NCBI RefSeq assembly: GCF_009498735.1
Contig: NZ_ML762424.1
Span: 92,619 to 156,618, forward strand
Length of the DNA: 64,000 nucleotides
Source of the DNA: Gracilibacillus oryzae
Lineage (GTDB): Bacteria; Bacillota; Bacilli; Bacillales; Amphibacillaceae
Direction: 5' to 3'
Numbering within the stretch: position 1 is the stretch's first letter; each line of letters opens with the position of its first letter. The position numbers and the translations under genes are program-made. Of this stretch, positions 38,520-46,417 are shown piece after piece. The notes beneath the pieces were generated by a model. It had not been told where the DNA came from and did no database searches. It saw only the letters and a program-made list of their open reading frames with translations.

Positions 38520-38548
38520 AAAAAAGAAGCATTTTTTCGCTTCTTTTT
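38520..38548 (-). terminator. Terminator of the small two-helix protein gene
   Basis: AAAAAGAAGC and GCTTCTTTTT pair around an 8-base loop, with A and T runs at both sides. It lies 13 bases past the stop at 38562. Confidence 0.75.
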
Positions 38549-38561
38549 CCGGCTCCTATTG

Positions 38562-38741
38562 TTAATCTTTCTTCTTATAATAATTTGCTGCATTTTTTCT
38601 GATATAAATGTTATAAGCAATCAATCCAATTGCAATCAGGAATATGACCAATGGCGGTACATAGATAATACCACTTAAATCTAAAAACATCAGGACAACA
38701 AGAACAATAAGTAAAGGTATTCGTATTTTATTATAATACAT
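38562..38741 (-). CDS. Small two-helix membrane protein, 59 residues
   Basis: This short gene begins at ATG 38741 after GGGGGATCTT and ends at TAA 38562. The product has two hydrophobic segments (IPLLIVLVVLMFLDL and PPLVIFLIAIGLIAYNIYI) and a basic tail ending YYKKKD. Codon use looks protein-like, and a good terminator follows at once. I do not recognise the family. It may be an unlinked small membrane protein of the kind common in bacilli. A cre-like site overlaps its upstream region. Confidence 0.65.
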   Translation of the reverse strand: MYYNKIRIPLLIVLVVLMFLDLSGIIYVPPLVIFLIAIGLIAYNIYIRKNAANYYKKKD

Positions 38742-38752
38742 AAGATCCCCCT

Positions 38753-38766
38753 CTTAAACGCTTTCA
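38753..38766 (-). promoter_or_regulatory. Possible cre-like site before the small membrane protein gene
   Basis: TGAAAGCGTTTAAG on the minus strand fits the left and central cre positions but not the right CA. It lies only 12 bases before the start codon, so it is a weak candidate. Confidence 0.3.
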
Positions 38767-38838
38767 ATATACTTACATCGTACCATAACCTCGCTGAATC
38801 GACTAGTCTATTGTTGGTTTTAATGAGGATTCTCTAAG

Positions 38839-39858
38839 TTATTTAAACGCTGGAGCTACTTTGCCAGCTAATAGTCTGATTGTTTTTTCCATTGCTTCTA
38901 ATGACTGTCCGCCAAAATCCACTTGTGCATTGAAACGATGATGGCCGAATAATTCGGATTGATATTTTAGTTTCTCTATAATATGCTCAGGTGTACCAAC
39001 AAAGATAGATGCTTCCTTACTAGTTAAATATTCCAAATCAGATCTTGCCGCACCCATTGCACCGCCAATACCTTCTTGTGTTATATGTTTCCAGTAATTT
39101 GCATAGTAAGGATAGAACTCTTCTTCCAGCTCTTTCTCCGTTTCCCTTATAAAGGTATGACCTGCTATCGCGATATGCGGGCTTTCCCCTTGATAACTAT
39201 CTCTGTATGCTTGAATTAATCGCTGATATTTTTTTGCAGTACCCCCAATCATTACAACTGTTAAACCACAGCCATATTTGCCGGCACGAATGGCACTTTC
39301 TATCGTACCGCCTACCCCAATGGAAATTGGCAGTTTTTGCTGGTATGGTCTTGGAGCAATCTCTGCATTATCTAAAGATGGCCGGTAATTGCCTTGCCAG
39401 CTCACACTAGTAGACTGATTTAATTTGATAAACAATTGCAAATGTTCCTCAAACAATTGATCATAATTTCGCTCGTCATATCCGAACAATGGGAATGATT
39501 CAACAAATGCTCCTCGTCCAGCTGTAAACTCTGCTCTGCCTTTTGAAAGTAAGTCCAATGTGGAAAAATCTTCAAACAAACGGACTGGATCAGACGTATT
39601 TAATAAAGATGTTAAAGCAGTTAAGCGGATTCTTTTCGTTCTTTGCGCAATTGCCGATAAAACCATTTGCGGTGATGATACCGCATAATCCAACCGATGA
39701 TGTTCCCCTACTCCAAATAAATCAAGTCCAGCCTTTTCCGTATATTCTGCCAGTTGGATAATTTGTTCCAATCTATCAGCAGCAGATATTTTCCCTTTTT
39801 TGATCGGATCTTCCATCATTTCTGATAAAGAATAAATACCAAATTCAAATGTACTCAT
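38839..39858 (-). CDS. LLM-class flavin-dependent oxidoreductase (luciferase-like)
   Basis: The 339-residue protein has the bacterial luciferase barrel: FGIYSLSEMM at the start, GLDLFGVGEHHRLDYAVSSP, RIRLTALTSLLNTSDPVR, and GRAEFTAGRGAFVESFPLFG for flavin binding. The family uses reduced FMN or F420 to oxidise varied substrates; in bacilli FMN is expected. The substrate is not evident. The start is ATG 39858 with GAGGAG ahead, rather than the longer frame to 39891. It is probably monocistronic. Confidence 0.88.
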   Translation of the reverse strand: MSTFEFGIYSLSEMMEDPIKKGKISAADRLEQIIQLAEYTEKAGLDLFGVGEHHRLDYAVSSPQMVLSAIAQRTKRIRLTALTSLLNTSDPVRLFEDFSTLDLLSKGRAEFTAGRGAFVESFPLFGYDERNYDQLFEEHLQLFIKLNQSTSVSWQGNYRPSLDNAEIAPRPYQQKLPISIGVGGTIESAIRAGKYGCGLTVVMIGGTAKKYQRLIQAYRDSYQGESPHIAIAGHTFIRETEKELEEEFYPYYANYWKHITQEGIGGAMGAARSDLEYLTSKEASIFVGTPEHIIEKLKYQSELFGHHRFNAQVDFGGQSLEAMEKTIRLLAGKVAPAFK

Positions 39859-39902
39859 AAACTTCTCCTCTTTCAGCCTTATTGTGTACATAACATATCG
39901 AA

Positions 39903-39930
39903 AAGACTTCCTGGTGAACCAGGAAGTCTT
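39903..39930 (-). terminator. Terminator of the CuA-like lipoprotein gene
   Basis: AAGACTTCCTGGT and ACCAGGAAGTCTT pair tightly around a tiny loop 13 bases past the stop. It separates this gene from the flavoenzyme gene. Confidence 0.88.
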
Positions 39931-39942
39931 ATTATCTTAAAA

Positions 39943-40326
39943 CTATTGAACAATTAATGTTGCTACCATGTCACTATGTCCTGCTCCACATGGGATATTA
40001 CAGTATATTTTATATTCCCCTGGTTCTAATGTTGCTGTTGCGCTGCCTTCAGATTCAATTGCGATGTCTGTGTTTTCAATTTCGATTCCATGAAAGCCAT
40101 CTTTACTTGATAGATTGACAGTTACTTCACCAGCTGGCACTGTATATTCTTCCTGATCAAATTCCCAGTTTGAAGCGATAATATCAACCGTTTCCCCACT
40201 TCCGCCAGCTTCTTTTGTTTCATTTTCATTATTTCCAGATTCAGATTCTTCACTAGAGCCGCCACCGCAAGCTGCAAGTAAAACTAGTAGTGATACTGCT
40301 GTTAATGATACTAACCATTTCTTCAT
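39943..40326 (-). CDS. Cupredoxin lipoprotein with complete CuA motif
   Basis: The 127-residue lipoprotein has lipobox LAAC (Cys20), an acidic linker to about residue 45, and a cupredoxin domain. The copper ligands of a binuclear CuA centre are visible: His79 (GFHGIEI) and Cys109-x3-Cys113-x3-His117-x2-Met120 in YCNIPCGAGHSDM. This is the pattern of cytochrome c oxidase subunit II without its membrane helices or the oxidase genes. It may carry electrons or copper at the outer membrane face, for example in copper delivery to an oxidase. It is a single gene. Confidence 0.85.
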   Translation of the reverse strand: MKKWLVSLTAVSLLVLLAACGGGSSEESESGNNENETKEAGGSGETVDIIASNWEFDQEEYTVPAGEVTVNLSSKDGFHGIEIENTDIAIESEGSATATLEPGEYKIYCNIPCGAGHSDMVATLIVQ

Positions 40327-40543
40327 TTACATTTACCCCTTTACTATTTTAATCGGTTACCTGTTCATTATAGTGATTTAAAATCAAAGATAAATTGATT
40401 AAGATCACACCATTACTATTCTCTCCAGATATGTAGAGTTTTAAGCTATGAAACTAATTATCGCCCAACATTTTCATTATAACGATAAGTGTGTTTTTTT
40501 TACTAGCTTTAATTGTCTCCTTCACAAAAAGTTCACAAATAAA

Positions 40544-41131
40544 TCATCCTGGTGAAAATATTCCCTCTGAAAGATATTTATAAAATGCTGGAACTTCTCT
40601 TAATGTAGAATAAATATCGCGCCATTCCCAATATGCTGGATGTGCTCCATAAACCTTTTCAAAACCCTCCTGCTGAAATGCTAACTTTGTCCTGGAAATA
40701 TGGTAAAACTGACTGATTATATAAATCTCGTCATCGTTAAGATTATTCTCCTCGATAATTTTTGCCGCATTTTCTGCTGTCATCCTTGTGTTATAGCCGT
40801 TCCTGTCTTTGATGATATGCTCTGCCGGAATCTCTTGTGATCTTAAATATTCCCCCATCACCACAGCTTCATCATATCCTTCCTTCCCTGTCCCGCCACT
40901 GACAATTATTTTTTCGATTAAGTTATCGTTGTACAGTTCCACGGCCCTGTCCAACCTTGCTTTTAATCTGTCAGATGGAGTACCGTCTTCATTTACTTTA
41001 TTACCAAGTACTACTCCTGTTTGTGCAGATTGCTTTTCGTCTGTAAGTCCATCCACAACAATCCAGCCAATATGAATAAGTAAAACACCAGCAATAGCGA
41101 GAATTATGGTAAATATCAGTTTTCGTTTCAT
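40544..41131 (-). CDS. YdcF/SanA/ElyC family (DUF218) membrane-anchored protein
   Basis: The 195-residue protein has one N-terminal helix (about 4-26) and an outside DUF218 domain: GVVLGNKVNEDGTPSDRL, IIVSGGTGKEGYDEA, DRNGYNTRMTAENA and IYIISQFYHISRTKLAF. The family is linked to envelope integrity and vancomycin sensitivity in other bacteria; its reaction is not settled. It is monocistronic and divergent from the nuclease gene. Confidence 0.85.
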   Translation of the reverse strand: MKRKLIFTIILAIAGVLLIHIGWIVVDGLTDEKQSAQTGVVLGNKVNEDGTPSDRLKARLDRAVELYNDNLIEKIIVSGGTGKEGYDEAVVMGEYLRSQEIPAEHIIKDRNGYNTRMTAENAAKIIEENNLNDDEIYIISQFYHISRTKLAFQQEGFEKVYGAHPAYWEWRDIYSTLREVPAFYKYLSEGIFSPG

Positions 41132-41242
41132 TGCATCCTCCTTTACTTTATTTTACAGGAAAAAGTAAATCTTTTAAACATGTCTGTCATATAGTAAACT
41201 GTTTGATAGCTTTATGTTTTAACAGCAGGAGGACATACAGAT

Positions 41243-41980
41243 ATGAATTGGAAAAATAGTTTTTCAGCACTCCTTATTATCATGCTGCTATTAGCTGGCT
41301 GCGGAACAGCACAAGTACATGAGCAGAATTCTTTTAATAGTAATGTTGAAAAAAACGGGGCAGAAACCTTAGAAACAGCCGAAGTACTTCGAGTAATTGA
41401 TGGCGATACAGTAAAAGTAAGATATAAAGGAAAGGAAGAAACGGTTAGATTATTGTTAGTCGATACACCGGAAACGAAACACCCCGATCTGCCTGTTCAG
41501 CCATTTGGACCAGAGGCATCTGCATTTGCTGAGAAAACCCTGGATGGCAAAGATATTCAACTAGAATTCGATGGACCAAGGAAAGATCACTATGGCCGAT
41601 TACTTGCATATGTCTGGGTGGATGGCGTGAACTTCAACGAATTGCTTGTCAAAGAAGGTTATGCTCGTTATGCTTACATAATTGATCCGCCATATGTTTA
41701 TCAGGACGAGATGGAAAAAGTGGAGGAAGCAGCAAAATCTGAGATGCAAGGAATATGGAGTATACCAGGATATGTTACGGAACACGGTTTTAATCAGGAG
41801 ATCGAAAAGCAAACAGAAGACGTTCCAGATAATAACAGTTGTCTCATAAAAGGGAATATAGGATCTGATAAGATTTATCATACACAAGAATCACCCTGGT
41901 ATGAGCAGACAAAGGCAGAAGTTATGTTTTGTACAGAGATGGAAGCTATAGAGGCTGGATTTCGTGCACCACGGCAATAG
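41243..41980 (+). CDS. Lipoprotein thermonuclease (SNase/YncB-like)
   Basis: The 245-residue protein has lipobox LAGC (Cys20) and a staphylococcal-nuclease domain (about 48-175) with VIDGDTVKV, RLLLVDTPETKHP and DHYGRLLAYVW, which hold the calcium Asp and the catalytic Arg/Glu residues. After it comes a small Cys-containing domain (CLIKGNIGSDKIYH to FCTEMEAIEAGFRAPR) common in Bacillus secreted nucleases. It should degrade extracellular DNA/RNA at the cell surface for nutrients. The start follows AGCAGGAGG. Confidence 0.9.
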   Translation: MNWKNSFSALLIIMLLLAGCGTAQVHEQNSFNSNVEKNGAETLETAEVLRVIDGDTVKVRYKGKEETVRLLLVDTPETKHPDLPVQPFGPEASAFAEKTLDGKDIQLEFDGPRKDHYGRLLAYVWVDGVNFNELLVKEGYARYAYIIDPPYVYQDEMEKVEEAAKSEMQGIWSIPGYVTEHGFNQEIEKQTEDVPDNNSCLIKGNIGSDKIYHTQESPWYEQTKAEVMFCTEMEAIEAGFRAPRQ

Positions 41981-42028
41981 TTAATTGAGGGGCATCTAAA
42001 CTAGCAGAATGTACTAGTTAATACCAGA

Positions 42029-42070
42029 AAAAGGATCCAGTCATCTAGTTTGATGATTGGATTCTTTTTT
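42029..42070 (+). terminator. Terminator of the nuclease gene
   Basis: AAGGATCCAGTCATC pairs with GATGATTGGATTCTT with few mismatches and ends in six T residues. Confidence 0.8.
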
Positions 42071-42159
42071 AATTTTTCAAAGTTTCCATGTGCGGGCAGG
42101 CAAAGTAAATGGAAGCGATATATTATAATGTTCCTGTCATGTTTATATTTTTTAAAAAC

Positions 42160-42189
42160 AAAAACCAAACTCTTGTTAACTACGTCTAA
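42160..42189 (+). promoter_or_regulatory. Candidate autoregulated ECF promoter
   Basis: An AAAAC -35-like element at 42161-42165 is 17 bases from CGTC at 42183, which begins CGTCTAA. This matches the AAC-N16/17-CGTC form of Bacillus ECF promoters. It lies 25 bases before the sigma-factor start, so the factor may drive its own transcription. Confidence 0.45.
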
Positions 42190-42213
42190 TAATTGAAGGA
42201 AGGAGGTAAAAAA

Positions 42214-42786
42214 ATGGCAAACAATTTCGCTAAGTCCTCGCATCACACGGAACTCAATGATATTTATACAGACCAGCCAAGCGAGGAAACGTGGCTAAAT
42301 GACCTGATGAACGAATATGGACAGGAGATTATCTGGTTAGCATACAGTTATGTAAGAGATAGGGCTATTGCTGAAGATTTAGCACAAAATGCCTTTATAA
42401 AATGTTACCAAAAACGAGAAGAGTTTAAAAATAACTCTTCAATAAAGACCTGGATCTATCGAATCACCATTAATTGCTGTAAAGATTATCTGAGAAGCTC
42501 CTACGTTAAACGCAATATCCCTACTAATATGAAAGAAATATTGAATCGTGAAAGGGCCCCATCATCAGAATCTGCATATATGGAAAAAGATACTTCCAGC
42601 ACTCTAATTGAGTGTGTATTTTCATTAGGTCCCAAATATCGAGAAGTAATCATATTACATTATTTTGAGGAGTTAAAAGTTAGAGAGATAAAAGAAATAC
42701 TTCAATTAAATGAGAATACGATAAAAACCAGACTGAAGAAGGCAAAAGAAATTCTTAGAAAAAAAATAGACAGAGGTGATTTCTAA
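42214..42786 (+). CDS. ECF-type RNA polymerase sigma factor
   Basis: The 190-residue protein has region 2 (WLAYSYVRDRAIAEDLAQNAFIKCYQ and IKTWIYRITINCCKDYLR) and region 4 (LGPKYREVIILHYFEELKVREIKEIL with an HTH at the end). It lacks regions 1 and 3, as ECF factors do, and looks like the SigV/SigW/SigM-related group. It would be held by the membrane protein encoded next. The start is ATG 42214, with GGAGG 8 bases ahead; a TTG at 42193 inside the same frame is too early. Confidence 0.9.
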   Translation: MANNFAKSSHHTELNDIYTDQPSEETWLNDLMNEYGQEIIWLAYSYVRDRAIAEDLAQNAFIKCYQKREEFKNNSSIKTWIYRITINCCKDYLRSSYVKRNIPTNMKEILNRERAPSSESAYMEKDTSSTLIECVFSLGPKYREVIILHYFEELKVREIKEILQLNENTIKTRLKKAKEILRKKIDRGDF

Positions 42787-42787
42787 A

Positions 42788-43510
42788 ATGGAAAATAAAT
42801 TAAAAAATCTTAGAAACGATATGATTTCCTCTGAGTTAAAGAACATTAAATTCGGCTCAAAGCAAAAACACAATGTTTTTCAGCAATTACACGAAAAAAA
42901 AGCAAAAAGGACACTCTTGCCTAAATTGATAAGTGTAGCGGTTACTCTATCTCTGCTGTTTTTCTTAGGAACCATTACAATTGATCATTTTACAAGTGAA
43001 GAACGAACGAATAGCAATATGAATACCGGTCAGGAAGAGCAAGCTGCTGCCGCACCCGCAGGAGAAGGAACTTACAAGTCAATTCTTCAAGGTGATGTTG
43101 GTACTATTGTGGAGAATGGCGATGTTATTTTTGAAAGAGTGGCAGATGATAGTTTGCCAGTAGAAGAAACTGATGGAACAATGGGCGATCTTGAATTCTT
43201 AATATCATTAAGTGGTCTTGATCATTCCCAACAATTTGAGATAAATGGAGAATTTAAGTATGCAAAATTTTGGATTCAAAATACAGGATCAAAGAGCATT
43301 ACAATCTCATTAGAGGATATTACAAGAAAAGATTGGGATGTTATAGAAGGATTTACTGTTAGAATACCTGCTGGCGAAACATGGAGTTTTTACAGCAAAA
43401 ATGCCTTGTCCAATGGAACATATTATCTAAACTTCACATTAGGCAGAGCTTATATGTCTGGTCAATCTGCTGCTATCATAGCACCAACACTCGCTGATTT
43501 AGATAGATAA
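42788..43510 (+). CDS. Probable membrane anti-sigma factor
   Basis: The 240-residue protein has a cytoplasmic N-terminal part (about 1-42), one helix at about 46-64 (LISVAVTLSLLFFLGTI), and an outside part of about 175 residues that I do not recognise. The gene starts 1 base after the sigma-factor stop. This build and location fit an anti-sigma factor that holds the ECF factor until an envelope signal leads to its cleavage. No zinc-binding HxxxCxxC motif is visible, so it is not of the ZAS class. The function is inferred from context only. Confidence 0.65.
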   Translation: MENKLKNLRNDMISSELKNIKFGSKQKHNVFQQLHEKKAKRTLLPKLISVAVTLSLLFFLGTITIDHFTSEERTNSNMNTGQEEQAAAAPAGEGTYKSILQGDVGTIVENGDVIFERVADDSLPVEETDGTMGDLEFLISLSGLDHSQQFEINGEFKYAKFWIQNTGSKSITISLEDITRKDWDVIEGFTVRIPAGETWSFYSKNALSNGTYYLNFTLGRAYMSGQSAAIIAPTLADLDR

Positions 43511-43541
43511 ACCGGAAATACTTATTGCTGCAGGGCATTAG

Positions 43542-43757
43542 CATTTTGCAATACTCTTTCAGTGCATTGAGTTCCTCCGATCACAAGTCTCATGGCATTG
43601 ATTTGCTCTCTCAATGCCTTCACTCTCTCCGATCACTACTCTCATGGCATTGAACCGCTCTCTTAATGCCTTCACTCTCTCCGATCACAACTCTCACGGC
43701 ATTGATCCACTCTCTCAATGCCTTCACTCTCTCCGATCACAATTCTCACGGCAGTGG
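43542..43757. repeat. Tandem array of 52-bp repeats (array 2, about 4 copies)
   Basis: Units begin at 43594, 43646 and 43698, with a broken copy at 43750 and a degenerate first copy from about 43542; each spacing is exactly 52 bases. Each unit contains GGCATTGA and TCAATGCC, which form an 8-bp stem around a 9-base loop, followed by TTCACTCTCTCCGATCAC. One unit has TTAATGCC, keeping a G-U pair. It lies between convergent genes, like array 1, and has no spacer sequences, so it is not a CRISPR array. Confidence 0.92.
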
Positions 43758-43822
43758 TGAAAGAGAACATCACACCAGCTGTTATTTTCCCCCTGGTTTT
43801 CTCATTAAGAAAGACCGCCGTT

Positions 43823-44599
43823 TCAATGGCGATCTTTTACTTGATAAAAAGTAACAGTATTCTTCACAATCGTTGCAGATACCGTTCCGAATGGCATGTT
43901 TTTTATTCGCGCTATTTGTGCAAGGGATTGTTCCATCATCTTAGGATGTGTCATCTGCCCTTGAAATGGTCCTTCAAATTGCCAGGGGCCGTCTGTTTCA
44001 ACCATCATTAACTCAAGCGGATATTGCTCAATCAATCTTTGAATTTCTTGTTCGTACAAACAATCTGGTGTTACAGATATCATATATTTCCGCTCAATCA
44101 TTCGTTGGATAGTCTTTTCTGATCCTTTAAACCAGTGAAAATGTGCTTTTGTCACCTGATGTTTCTCAAGCAAGTCACAAACAAGCTCTGCATCTTCATA
44201 GATGGCATGAAGAACAATCGGCAAGTCGCACTTTTTCGCCAATGAAAGAAATCGCTCCAATATCTCCGTATATGGCTGCACATCAAGAAAAGGATCTTCT
44301 TTTTTCATATAATATGGTAAGCCCACCTCACCAATTGCTGCAAGAGAATCTTGATGTTTATGAATCATTTCCTCTATTGCATCAAGTTCTGCTTCACTTG
44401 GCAGCTTTTGCTCCGGATGCCAGCCGAACGCCGGATAAACGTGTGGGCACGCTTGATGAAGTTTCCATACGTTGTTACATGAATTCAAATCACTCGATAC
44501 CGCAATAACGCCGTCGATCGTACGTTTTTCCAAATCCTCTAAAATTATCGCTTGTTCTTCCTCATTATACCAGTCCAAATGAATGTGGGCATCAATCAT
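43823..44599 (-). CDS. TatD-family metal-dependent hydrolase
   Basis: The 258-residue TIM-barrel protein has the metal motif DAHIHLD (His5, His7), then a Glu in AIGEVGLPYY, His in VLHAIYEDAE, His in AHFHWFKG, and Asp in MVETDGPW. This is a divergent TatD-type hydrolase. TatD proteins are known as nucleases, but here the gene overlaps the last gene of a thiamine-precursor import operon by 8 bases, so a role in salvage of a pyrimidine or vitamin fragment is possible. The stop codon is inside a hairpin (43811-43836) that may serve as terminator. Confidence 0.82.
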   Translation of the reverse strand: MIDAHIHLDWYNEEEQAIILEDLEKRTIDGVIAVSSDLNSCNNVWKLHQACPHVYPAFGWHPEQKLPSEAELDAIEEMIHKHQDSLAAIGEVGLPYYMKKEDPFLDVQPYTEILERFLSLAKKCDLPIVLHAIYEDAELVCDLLEKHQVTKAHFHWFKGSEKTIQRMIERKYMISVTPDCLYEQEIQRLIEQYPLELMMVETDGPWQFEGPFQGQMTHPKMMEQSLAQIARIKNMPFGTVSATIVKNTVTFYQVKDRH

Positions 44600-45335
44600 T
44601 GTTGATCCCTCGCAATGTGTGGAAGATCTGTTTTTTCAATTGTAAAAATTCTGGTGTTAATGTTAAGGATTCTTCTCTTGGTCTGTCGAATGGGATGCTG
44701 ATTTCCTCGATAACATTTGCTGGCCGCGCGCCAAGGACAAGTATCCTGTCAGACAGAAAGATGGTTTCTTCAATATTGTGGGTGACAAACAATACAGATG
44801 GGCGTTCTTCTTCCCATATCGATAAAAGCCACTTCTGCATATCTAATCTTGTAAATTCGTCCAGTGCGGAAAATGGCTCATCTAAGCAAATCAATGATTG
44901 CGGACTCAGGAGACTGCGGACAAAAGCAACTCGCTGTCGCATTCCACCAGATAATTGAGCGGGATAACTGTTGATATAATCTGCCAATCCTGCTCGTGTT
45001 AACATCTCCGTCGCTTTTTGTTTATCCGGTTTTTCGAAAAGCTCCTGTGCTAAAACCACATTCTCCAAGACCGTCCGCCATGGGAAAAGGGACGGTGACT
45101 GCGGCATATAGCTTATCGATCCCTTTTGGCCTGTAATGTCTTTCCCATCCAGTTCGATTATTCCCTTATCCGGCTGGTAAAGGCCGCCAATCAGATGAAA
45201 GATTGTACTTTTCCCACTGCCTGAAGGTCCTAATAAGGAAACAAATTCTCCTTCATTTACCTTAAGTTCGAGCTGGCTGAGAATGGTGTCACCGCCAAAG
45301 CTTTTCGACAAATCCTTTATTGCTAATGTGCTCAT
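44592..45335 (-). CDS. thiZ: ABC transporter ATPase (ThiZ-like)
   Basis: The 247-residue ATPase has Walker A GPSGSGKST, signature LSGGMRQR, Walker B LICLDEPFSALDE and the H-loop VTHNIEE. It is of the NitT/TauT (ThiZ/SsuB) type and powers the importer encoded with it. Its ATG overlaps the permease stop by 4 bases. Control by the TPP riboswitch at the operon head makes a thiamine-precursor cargo likely. Confidence 0.88.
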   Translation of the reverse strand: MSTLAIKDLSKSFGGDTILSQLELKVNEGEFVSLLGPSGSGKSTIFHLIGGLYQPDKGIIELDGKDITGQKGSISYMPQSPSLFPWRTVLENVVLAQELFEKPDKQKATEMLTRAGLADYINSYPAQLSGGMRQRVAFVRSLLSPQSLICLDEPFSALDEFTRLDMQKWLLSIWEEERPSVLFVTHNIEETIFLSDRILVLGARPANVIEEISIPFDRPREESLTLTPEFLQLKKQIFHTLRGINND

Positions 45336-46084
45336 CCATTCTCATCCTTTCTCCATCTGATCAGCAATTTTTCCAACCCGATAATAATCGCAAAAAAGAG
45401 CATGCATAATATCATAATAAACAGAATCGCTACAAACACCCGATCCGTCCGGAAAGATGATGATGCCAGCGTCATATAGACACCAATTCCCTGATTGGCA
45501 CCAAGCCATTCTGAAATCACAGCACCCATCACACTGTAAGTTGCAGAGATCTTCAGTCCTGAAAAAATCGATGGGAGTGCATGTGGAAGTTCCAGTTTGG
45601 TAAAAATCTGCTTATTTGTTGCTCCTGCCATTTTCATATAGTGAATAAGTTCTGGATTTGTCTGTCTTAGGCCATCAATTGTCGCGACAGCAATTGGGAA
45701 AAAGCAGACGAGAACAATTATGATCAGTTTTGGCGTAAGTCCAAATCCGAACCAGATCACAAGAAGTGGTGCCAGCACAATGATCGGAATGTTTTGTGAC
45801 ATAATTAATAACGGGTATAGAGCTTCTCTTAATTTCGGCATGAGATGCAGCGCAATGGCTATCAGCAATCCAATCGTGACACCAAGTAAAAAGCCGTAAA
45901 TGGTTAACTGAATAGTTGAAAAAATATGGTGCTGGTAATCAGCCCAGCCTGCCAATGCTTCTGTCATAATCCCCGTAGGTGCTGGTAATATCCAGTCAGG
46001 AATTGCGAAAAACCTGGAAGAGAGCTCCCAAATAATGATAATGAAGAGTATCACAGTAACCGGGAGCCATGATTTCCTAATCAT
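45332..46084 (-). CDS. thiX: ABC transporter permease (ThiX-like)
   Basis: The 250-residue protein has about six helices and the permease EAA loop (YHYMKMAGATNKQIFTKLELPHALPSIF). It is of the NitT/TauT class that partners with NMT1/THI5-type binding proteins. It starts 9 bases after a good AGGAGGTG site and follows the thiamine-binding-protein gene. Confidence 0.88.
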   Translation of the reverse strand: MIRKSWLPVTVILFIIIIWELSSRFFAIPDWILPAPTGIMTEALAGWADYQHHIFSTIQLTIYGFLLGVTIGLLIAIALHLMPKLREALYPLLIMSQNIPIIVLAPLLVIWFGFGLTPKLIIIVLVCFFPIAVATIDGLRQTNPELIHYMKMAGATNKQIFTKLELPHALPSIFSGLKISATYSVMGAVISEWLGANQGIGVYMTLASSSFRTDRVFVAILFIMILCMLFFAIIIGLEKLLIRWRKDENG

Positions 46085-46117
46085 ATGTGTGGCACCTCCT
46101 TTCCAGATTAACTAAGT

Positions 46118-46411
46118 TTAATCATATTTTGCGGTTAAATCATCCATTGATGCCTTGTCATCTGCTCGTGTATATATTTTCACCTGTGATATGTTGCTCG
46201 GACAGCCTAACTCCAGCATCCGCTGATTCATTTTTTCCAGAACTAATAATAATTCGTGCAGGTCACCTTCCATCGTTGTTTCCAATGGTCCGACTTTATA
46301 ATCGACACCAGCAGCTTGAATCACTTCAATCGCTGCATCAACAAACGGAATAACGTCCTCCCCATTCGGTGTTTTCGGAATTATTTGAATACTGACTAAT
46401 GCATTTGCCAT
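46118..46411 (-). CDS. Thiamine-binding protein (MTH1187/YkoF-like, single domain)
   Basis: The 97-residue protein fits the PF01910 family: ALVSIQIIPKTPNGEDVIPFVDAA, then KVGPLETTMEGDLHELLLVL. Bacillus YkoF has two such domains and binds thiamine or its pyrimidine part; single-domain forms act as dimers. It is soluble and may sense or hand over the imported compound. Its location inside a TPP-riboswitch operon supports this. Confidence 0.85.
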   Translation of the reverse strand: MANALVSIQIIPKTPNGEDVIPFVDAAIEVIQAAGVDYKVGPLETTMEGDLHELLLVLEKMNQRMLELGCPSNISQVKIYTRADDKASMDDLTAKYD

Positions 46412-46417
46412 CCAAGA

